From: an uncultured Planctomycetaceae bacterium
Lineage (GTDB): Bacteria > Planctomycetota > Planctomycetia > Pirellulales > Lacipirellulaceae
Direction of reading: 5' to 3'
DNA: 5,402 nt
Assembly: GCA_937860165.1 (NCBI GenBank)
Contig: CALMBE010000233.1
Location: 1 to 5,402 of the forward strand
Shown one piece after another: positions 1-5,402 of the stretch. Made by a program: the position numbers and the translations under genes. The first letter of the stretch is position 1. Each line of letters begins with the position of its first letter. The notes under the pieces were generated by a model, which did no database searches, had not been told where the DNA came from, and was given only the letters and a program-made list of their open reading frames with translations.

Positions 1-1
1 T

Positions 2-1600
2 GCCATCTGGTCGAAAATTCTACCCTTCGTACTGTTCATTTGGGCTTTGACGGGGGCCTTCTACCCGGCCATCGACTTGTGTGCGGGAGAGAAAGAGCGC
101 GGCACGCTAGAAACTCTGTTGGTAAGCCCTGCTGAACGACGCGAGATTGTCTGGGGCAAGCTGCTCACGATTGCCACCTTTAGCATCATTACGGCTTTGC
201 TAAACCTGGCGAGTTTGGGATTCACAGCCAAATTCGTACTAAGCCAATTTCACGATCTGGTCGATATGCCCGGGATGAATTCGCTGAGCCTGCCACCGCT
301 GATTTCGATCATCTGGTTGGTGGTGGCTCTGCTGCCGATTGCGGCATTTTTTAGTGCCTTGTGCCTGGCATGTGCGGCATTTGCGCGGAGCACCAAGGAG
401 GGACAGTACTATTTGATGCCCCTGCTGCTGGTGATCATGCCCTTGATGATGCTGCCCCTTTCGCCGGGGGTGGAATTGAATCTGGGGAATAGTTTAATCC
501 CGGTCACGGGCGTGGTCTTACTCTTGCGTTCGGTGATCGAAGGACAATATTGGCAGACGCTTCCTTACTTACTGCCAGTCGTCGGGATTACGTTGGGTTG
601 TTGCTTGTTGGCTATTCGCTGGGCCGAAGATCAATTCAACCGCGAATCGGTCCTCTTTCGCGAGAGCGAACGCCTCGAGCTCGGCCGCTGGATTACACAT
701 TTGTTCCGCGATCGGTGCGATACACCCACGCTGGCCCAGGGGTTGCTCTGTATCGTGTTGGTCTCGATCGTGCAGTTTTTCGTGAACTTGTCGATCTCGG
801 CAAAGAGTGGTGCAGGAGTAGACTTCGCTTCCTTGGCCCAGATTATTTTCATCAGCCAGGTGGTGTGCATTGCCACTCCCGTAGGAATCTTGACATTGCT
901 TTTCACACGGCACCCTGCCCGGTCGCTGCTACTCGACCGTTTGCCTAAATTCTCCCATGTGGTGGCAGCAGTCTTGCTGGCATTTGCGATGTTCCCCATC
1001 GGCCTCCAATTTGCGGGTTGGATCAAACTCATCTACCCGTATTCGCCGGAAGTGCTCGAACAGATTACCGCGCTGGGAAAGGTGCTCGGTGAAGCGCCGA
1101 ACTGGTGGCTCCCTCTGGTGCTCATGGGGCTCTTGCCAGCGTTGTGCGAGGAAATCGCGTTTCGAGGGTTTATACTTTCCGGGCTGAGGCACTTGGGTCA
1201 CAAGTGGTGGGCCATCGGTATCTCGGCGATCGCCTTTGGCATGGCCCATTTCGTGCTGCAACAAAAAATCTCCGCGGCAGGACTGGGAGTGGTGATCGGA
1301 ATCGTGGCGGTGCAAACCGGTAGTCTGATCCCGTGTATCGTATTTCACGCACTCTACAACAGCTTGACCCTGGTATTTTCTCAGCAATTGGAGCGGATCG
1401 GCAGTGCGCTCACTCCCGATTCTGTGTGGTCGAGCATTCTTAAGTCCGAAGAGCCTGGAATGTTCCAACCCTGGGTCACGGGTTGTGCCTTGTGCATTGC
1501 GGCAATCATTATTTGGTGGCTGCATCGCCAGCCCTACAAGCAGACGCAAGAAGAACAACTCCAGGAATCCCTCGACAAACAGTTCATCGGCGCTTCCTGA
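2..1600 (+). CDS. ABC-2 (NatB-type) permease fused to CPBP intramembrane protease, 5'-truncated
   Basis: The reading frame is open from base 2 and stops at TGA 1598-1600, giving 532 visible residues (numbered from base 2). A TTG at 47 could serve as a start, but it lies inside a membrane segment and the frame stays open upstream with family-like sequence, so the true start is left of the window; the missing part should hold the first membrane helix and a large external loop. Residues 6-25 form a membrane helix, followed by the ABC-2 coupling segment EKERGTLETLLVSP (30-43), typical of NatB-like permeases that pair with a separate ATPase. Further hydrophobic segments lie near 53-80, 98-128, 138-177 and 186-206. 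A charged linker (about 207-242) leads to a second membrane domain from about 245. This carries the CPBP glutamic-protease motifs: EExxxR (E383, E384, R388), FxxxH (F412, H416) and HxxxN (H449, N453). A last helix (490-507) and a polar tail end the protein. The protease looks catalytically competent. Transported substrate and protease target are unknown; Na+ export is only the generic family label. Confidence 0.93.
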   Translation, partial: AIWSKILPFVLFIWALTGAFYPAIDLCAGEKERGTLETLLVSPAERREIVWGKLLTIATFSIITALLNLASLGFTAKFVLSQFHDLVDMPGMNSLSLPPLISIIWLVVALLPIAAFFSALCLACAAFARSTKEGQYYLMPLLLVIMPLMMLPLSPGVELNLGNSLIPVTGVVLLLRSVIEGQYWQTLPYLLPVVGITLGCCLLAIRWAEDQFNRESVLFRESERLELGRWITHLFRDRCDTPTLAQGLLCIVLVSIVQFFVNLSISAKSGAGVDFASLAQIIFISQVVCIATPVGILTLLFTRHPARSLLLDRLPKFSHVVAAVLLAFAMFPIGLQFAGWIKLIYPYSPEVLEQITALGKVLGEAPNWWLPLVLMGLLPALCEEIAFRGFILSGLRHLGHKWWAIGISAIAFGMAHFVLQQKISAAGLGVVIGIVAVQTGSLIPCIVFHALYNSLTLVFSQQLERIGSALTPDSVWSSILKSEEPGMFQPWVTGCALCIAAIIIWWLHRQPYKQTQEEQLQESLDKQFIGAS

Positions 1601-1624
1601 TTGCACGGGCGGTACCCCGTAGAA
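1601..1624. terminator. Weak intergenic hairpin between convergent genes (possible bidirectional terminator)
   Basis: The gap between the two stop codons is 24 bases. It contains ACGGG (1605-1609) and its exact reverse complement CCCGT (1616-1620), giving a 5-bp stem with a 6-base loop. The position between converging genes suits a shared terminator. However, no T-run follows the stem on either strand and the stem is short, so it is a poor match to an intrinsic terminator. It may be chance, or termination may depend on Rho or lie within the opposite gene. Confidence 0.25.
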
Positions 1625-4600
1625 TCAATTGCCGAAACCGATTCGCTGCAGAATGCGATAGAGGCCACGCGGTCCTTCCTCGGCGGCGGTAGCGGCTTCA
1701 TAACTCGCGGGTGGTTCGGGAGGACGTGGCGCATCGGTGAAGGATAGTTTTACAGACTGACTGGCCATCTCGACGCGCACTTCATGGGCAGCAGCATCGG
1801 CTACGATATCGCAGTAATTGGGCGAGGCGGGAAGTTCATCTTCCCATACCAAGACCCTCCCTGACGATTTTTCGAGAAGCATGAGGCTGATAAATTGTTG
1901 CCTGCCAGTAGTATCTTGCCTGTGATAATTCCCGACAAATGCGATCACCGGTAAATTAACCGGCTGGGTGAGCAACAAAGATTGGTTGCGAATCTGCGCC
2001 GGCCGCGACCACAACGGTTGCCCGGACTGTGCGCCGAAGCTCATCAATTCTCCATCGAAGACCGATTGGTCGATTCCATTGGCCCAAATCATCCGACGAC
2101 TGGTCGGGGTTTGGCGGGCCTGTTCCACGGCAATCGTGAGACAATCGGCACCTTGAAAGAGATGCACTTGGGCAATGACTCCGTCGATTTGGCTGGTATA
2201 GTCAACCAGGAGTTTTCCGCTCTCAAGGTCCACGACCACATACCGCCCAGTCGGTTCCACGACTGCCAAATACTTGCCGAGTCCCACGTCAACCACCGAA
2301 CCCGAGTCAAAGACGTGGGTCCACTTGCTTTCTCCCGAAAGTACATTGCGTGAGGCCATTTCTTGTTGACCTGCCGAATTGCGCCGCCAAGCAATCACAT
2401 CGGTCCCCCGAGTGGTGAGAAGCTCTTTCCAGAGGGGAACTTCCACCTCTCCCAGGCTACGGCCATCGTGGACACTATAAACCTGCGCTTTCGTGTTGTT
2501 GTTTTCGAGTGCCACGACCACCCGATCATCGCCAAACAATTCGCAAGCATTAGGGGTATTGGCGTGGCTCCACCGAACGCGACCCGTGAGGGGGTCGACA
2601 CAGGTGAGCCCGCGCTGATCTTGATAGACCAGCCCGTCCCGCGACAGAGGACTCAACACTCCGATCCAGCGCTCGTCGATCTGCGTCCTCTGTGGGCGAT
2701 TCGAACCGGGCCGATTTTGCAGGTTGCGAACACTGTGGCGATTCTGAAATCGATCGGTGGGGCTGCGAACGGTACTTTTCCTCCACAAGGTCGATTGTGT
2801 GCGGCCACTCTTGAGCGCAAGTGTATCGATCGCCATCACCTGCTGCCCCAGAGAAAGCACAAGCAGATTTCCGCGAGATACGCCGTAGACCCCCGAGGGA
2901 TTGAAAACTTGCCGATCTTCATCCCCTAGAGTTTGGCGGAACACTTCCTGACCCGAGCTGTCGCGAATCACAATCTCACCGACCCGCGAAGAGTAAAAGA
3001 TATCGCAGTTGGCGAGCACGCCGTCGCCATGCTCGAGTCGCACTACGGCCAGTGGAGTTCGGATGTTACTGATGGCCGTCTGGGTCGGAGGTTCTTCCGA
3101 AGATTGGACATTGACCTTTCCATAAGGCCAATCGAGGCACCCCAGGGACTCGATTCCACCCCAACCCGCTACAAGTTGTTTGCCTGTTTTCCCATCCAGG
3201 CACTCCACGTCTGCCAGAGGGTCATTCAAAATCACGTCGTAACTGGCCGCCAATCGCCCTAAATCGTGTTCGTGAAGCATCTGCCCGCAACTAGCAATAG
3301 CCTCCCCTTGGAGCGGAGTATCTTCTGAGTCGACGAATTTCAAGAAGGTTTGCTGTGAAGCGAGTAGTGAATTCGCTAGGGCCAGTTCGTGTCCCTGCGC
3401 CAGCATTTCGACGGCGAAAAAACCTGGTAGGGCACCAAAACATTCTGCCAGCGTGTCGCGGGCATCGGCTCGATCACCCGCTAGAAATTGCTGCTTGATC
3501 TCTGTCAGCCGATTCACAATCTCTTTGCGGTCTCCGACACTGGATTGTTGCCAAATCACATTGACTTGGGATTGTAGCCAACTGGCGATAGTTGCTTGGC
3601 GATGATCACCGGCGGATAAAAGTGTTTGAAACTCCGTCTGGGACTCGAAGATTTTGAGGCAGACGTCCAAGGACCCGAGTGGGTTCTTTAACTCAAGCAG
3701 ACCGGCAGCCTCGATCTGTTGGAGCTGCAGGTGTTTCTCGGGGTGTTCATTCAGCAATTCGTGCAACCGCGGAAGCCGATCTTGGTAGGAAGCAAAATGT
3801 TTTTGGAGCGCTTCGAGCAAACACTCTCCCAATACTTCCCGAGTACGCATCTCCTGGGGTTCGATCGAAAAGGATTTTTCTAGCAAATCCAGGGCTTCAG
3901 CAAGATTTCCCGTGTTGTAAGTAATCTCGCCCAAGGTTCGGAGGGCATCGTGATCTTCAGGATTTGAGACGAGTTGCTCTTCGGTGAGTTTGCGCAAGAC
4001 GTCGATTTGGTCAAAACACTTCAGCGAGCGACCATCGCAAGAAATGATCGAACCCTGGTGAGCGACCACATTTCCCAATGCCGCTCCCCCTCGGGCTGTT
4101 GCTTTGGCAACGATTTCACCCTGGGTGAGATCGATCCCGACTACTGTCGCGTTGGAAAGTGGCAAGAAGTATTTGCCGTGACTAAAAAAGCCGCGTCCGC
4201 TGGGATACACATCTTCCGAGAACGCGATTTTCTGTTCGGACCAGATCCGTTTTCCATCGGCCAGGTTGAGTGCGATTACCGAATGTTCGCCAACAATCAC
4301 CACACGATCATCGTCGACACCGGCCACAAAAATTCCGTCCCCACGGGGGTGAGTCCACTTGTGATCTCCCGTTGCTAAATCTAGACAGACCAGGGAATTC
4401 GAATCGGTCGGGGTAAGCAAAACATTCCCCTTAGAAATAATTGCCGACCCTCCCAGCCATCTGCTCATGGGGGAAACTACGCGACGATGATGCCGCGCAA
4501 AGATATCTTCCGCCGGATAGCGGTACGCCCAGGCAAAAGACTTCAATTCGAGATTGATTCCGATCACGACTCCCGCACATGTGGGACAAACCAAGATTCC

Positions 4601-5401
4601 CGCGTCGTAAGAGGGCATGGCAGCTTGCAGCCGCCGCTCCGGATCATTCAAGATACCCGACTGCAATCCCGCCAGTTCTTGCACACCCTTTACTTGGCCC
4701 GTGTGGCGGTCGATCGAGACTAAGTGAATCGCGCTTTTCACTTCGACCAGCGCATATAGCAGCTCTTCGACTGGCACCGGCACGCCGAGAAAATAGGCCC
4801 CGGCAAGTTCGCCCTGCATGGCTGCTCCATCGAGTTCCCAGATCAGTTTTCCTTGAGATCTCAGGTCATACGCACAGAGCCGATTGGTGCCTCCCTTTAT
4901 TTTTAGTTTGTCAGTTTCACCACCGCGAAAGGGCATCGCCCAGGTTTCGTATTCGTTGAATTGGGGTGGTGCCAAATCACGGATCGCGAACACCCGCTCG
5001 CCGTCGCTGCTTACCGAGTTGTAAAGATAATCGTCCCAGAGGCGTTGGGAAAACACTTGAACAGGCTCGATGTTTGCATCCAACTGTCCGCTGTTGTTCG
5101 TGAAATTGTGCAGTAACTCAAACTCCGCCACACGCTGGGGTTCTGTCTGCCAGATGCGTTTTCCAGTGCGAAAATCCACAGCGATCATGTTATGGGCCGT
5201 GGTGGTGATAATCGTATCGCCGATCGCCAGCGGAGTCCCGGCGGGGGGGATTGGCAGGTGACGCTGCAACATCGTGGCCCGCAATTCCTCGAAGACGGTT
5301 TCCAATTGCGGATGGTTGAGCAGCCTGGCGTCCCAACGAACTCGCATGTGAGGCAATCCTCCCAGAGTTCGGCCATTCCTGGCAGGGTCGCCACCCGACA
5401 T
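1625..5401 (-). CDS. Large PQQ-type beta-propeller / TPR / beta-propeller protein, N-terminus probably beyond the window
   Basis: The frame runs from the right edge to a TGA at 1627-1625, with 1258 visible residues. An ATG occupies 5401-5399, but no signal peptide follows it, and the residues after it (GGDPARNGRT) match a segment that in planctomycete relatives sits after the export signal. I therefore read this Met as internal and the gene as partial. Residues about 58-464 contain a series of BamB/quinoprotein-like blades with the pattern [A/V]xDxxTGkxxW: IAVDFRTGKRIW (73-84), VCLDLATGDHKW (338-349), VIALNLADGKRIW (375-387) and weaker copies near 174-189, 224-240, 269-292 and 409-430. Residues about 466-730 are predominantly helical, with one clear TPR-like unit (about 484-514). 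A second propeller spans about 775-1190, with blades at 932-944 (TCVDPLTGRVRW), 1054-1066 and others. It is interrupted by an Arg/Asn/Gln-rich stretch (865-911). A proline-rich hinge and a short tail end the protein. PQQ-type repeats here imply fold, not necessarily cofactor binding or dehydrogenase activity. Likely role: exported scaffold or envelope protein; the specific function is unknown. Confidence 0.9.
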   Translation of the reverse strand: MSGGDPARNGRTLGGLPHMRVRWDARLLNHPQLETVFEELRATMLQRHLPIPPAGTPLAIGDTIITTTAHNMIAVDFRTGKRIWQTEPQRVAEFELLHNFTNNSGQLDANIEPVQVFSQRLWDDYLYNSVSSDGERVFAIRDLAPPQFNEYETWAMPFRGGETDKLKIKGGTNRLCAYDLRSQGKLIWELDGAAMQGELAGAYFLGVPVPVEELLYALVEVKSAIHLVSIDRHTGQVKGVQELAGLQSGILNDPERRLQAAMPSYDAGILVCPTCAGVVIGINLELKSFAWAYRYPAEDIFARHHRRVVSPMSRWLGGSAIISKGNVLLTPTDSNSLVCLDLATGDHKWTHPRGDGIFVAGVDDDRVVIVGEHSVIALNLADGKRIWSEQKIAFSEDVYPSGRGFFSHGKYFLPLSNATVVGIDLTQGEIVAKATARGGAALGNVVAHQGSIISCDGRSLKCFDQIDVLRKLTEEQLVSNPEDHDALRTLGEITYNTGNLAEALDLLEKSFSIEPQEMRTREVLGECLLEALQKHFASYQDRLPRLHELLNEHPEKHLQLQQIEAAGLLELKNPLGSLDVCLKIFESQTEFQTLLSAGDHRQATIASWLQSQVNVIWQQSSVGDRKEIVNRLTEIKQQFLAGDRADARDTLAECFGALPGFFAVEMLAQGHELALANSLLASQQTFLKFVDSEDTPLQGEAIASCGQMLHEHDLGRLAASYDVILNDPLADVECLDGKTGKQLVAGWGGIESLGCLDWPYGKVNVQSSEEPPTQTAISNIRTPLAVVRLEHGDGVLANCDIFYSSRVGEIVIRDSSGQEVFRQTLGDEDRQVFNPSGVYGVSRGNLLVLSLGQQVMAIDTLALKSGRTQSTLWRKSTVRSPTDRFQNRHSVRNLQNRPGSNRPQRTQIDERWIGVLSPLSRDGLVYQDQRGLTCVDPLTGRVRWSHANTPNACELFGDDRVVVALENNNTKAQVYSVHDGRSLGEVEVPLWKELLTTRGTDVIAWRRNSAGQQEMASRNVLSGESKWTHVFDSGSVVDVGLGKYLAVVEPTGRYVVVDLESGKLLVDYTSQIDGVIAQVHLFQGADCLTIAVEQARQTPTSRRMIWANGIDQSVFDGELMSFGAQSGQPLWSRPAQIRNQSLLLTQPVNLPVIAFVGNYHRQDTTGRQQFISLMLLEKSSGRVLVWEDELPASPNYCDIVADAAAHEVRVEMASQSVKLSFTDAPRPPEPPASYEAATAAEEGPRGLYRILQRIGFGN

Positions 5402-5402
5402 C

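Noticed and set aside
47..49. TTG as a start codon for the permease/protease gene
   Set aside because: The frame is open back to base 2 and the upstream codons continue a membrane helix that fits the ABC-2 fold, so this TTG is an internal leucine codon.
929..1606. 225-codon open frame on the minus strand opposite the CPBP protease domain
   Set aside because: It is antisense to a domain with intact catalytic motifs. Its translation is rich in His, Arg and Gln with no recognisable domain, as expected for a shadow frame.
1611..1616. GGTACC palindrome as an operator or recombination site
   Set aside because: A six-base palindrome is too short and common to support this, and it lies between two gene ends where no promoter is expected.
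2363..2929. 188-codon open frame on the plus strand opposite the second propeller
   Set aside because: It is antisense to clear blade repeats, and its translation shows no family motif or convincing start context.
3974..4378. 134-codon plus-strand open frame opposite the end of the first propeller
   Set aside because: It overlaps strong PQQ-type blade sequence on the other strand and has no recognisable domain.
4577..4588. Cytochrome c heme-binding site at the CPTC motif
   Set aside because: A heme c site needs CxxCH; here the residue after the second cysteine is alanine.
5399..5401. ATG at the right edge as the true start of the propeller protein
   Set aside because: No signal peptide or hydrophobic N-terminus follows, and the adjacent GGDPARNGRT segment looks internal by family comparison. 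It cannot be fully excluded because only one base lies beyond it.

Overview
The window holds the ends of two long, convergent protein-coding genes and almost nothing else. Both are cut by the window edges: the plus-strand gene lacks its 5' part, and the minus-strand gene appears to begin just beyond the right edge. Together they cover all but about 24 bases. I see no tRNA, rRNA, mobile element, CRISPR array or long repeat.

Region 1 (bases 2-1600, plus strand) encodes an ABC-2 (NatB-type) permease module fused to a C-terminal CPBP (Abi/CAAX-type) intramembrane glutamic protease with all three catalytic motifs intact. Bases 1601-1624 are the intergenic gap, with one small hairpin. Region 2 (1625-5401, minus strand) encodes a very large protein of at least 1258 residues. 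It has an N-terminal PQQ-type beta-propeller (BamB/quinoprotein-like repeats), a central alpha-helical section with at least one TPR-like repeat, and a second, more diverged beta-propeller.

The organism is most likely a planctomycete, probably of the Pirellulales type. The permease/CPBP fusion with its family linker, and the huge propeller-TPR-propeller protein opening with a GGDPARNG-like segment, are both architectures I associate with that phylum. This is recognition from memory, not a database result. Base composition is moderate (a little over half GC by eye) and codon use looks uniform across both genes, so nothing suggests recent transfer.

Because the genes converge they cannot share an operon, and nothing in the sequence links their functions. 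The permease would be expected to work with an ABC ATPase encoded upstream, to the left of the window. The propeller protein is probably exported and acts as a periplasmic or envelope scaffold, but its true role is unknown. I did not find a clearly new system here. The most notable items are the transporter-protease fusion and the double-propeller protein.
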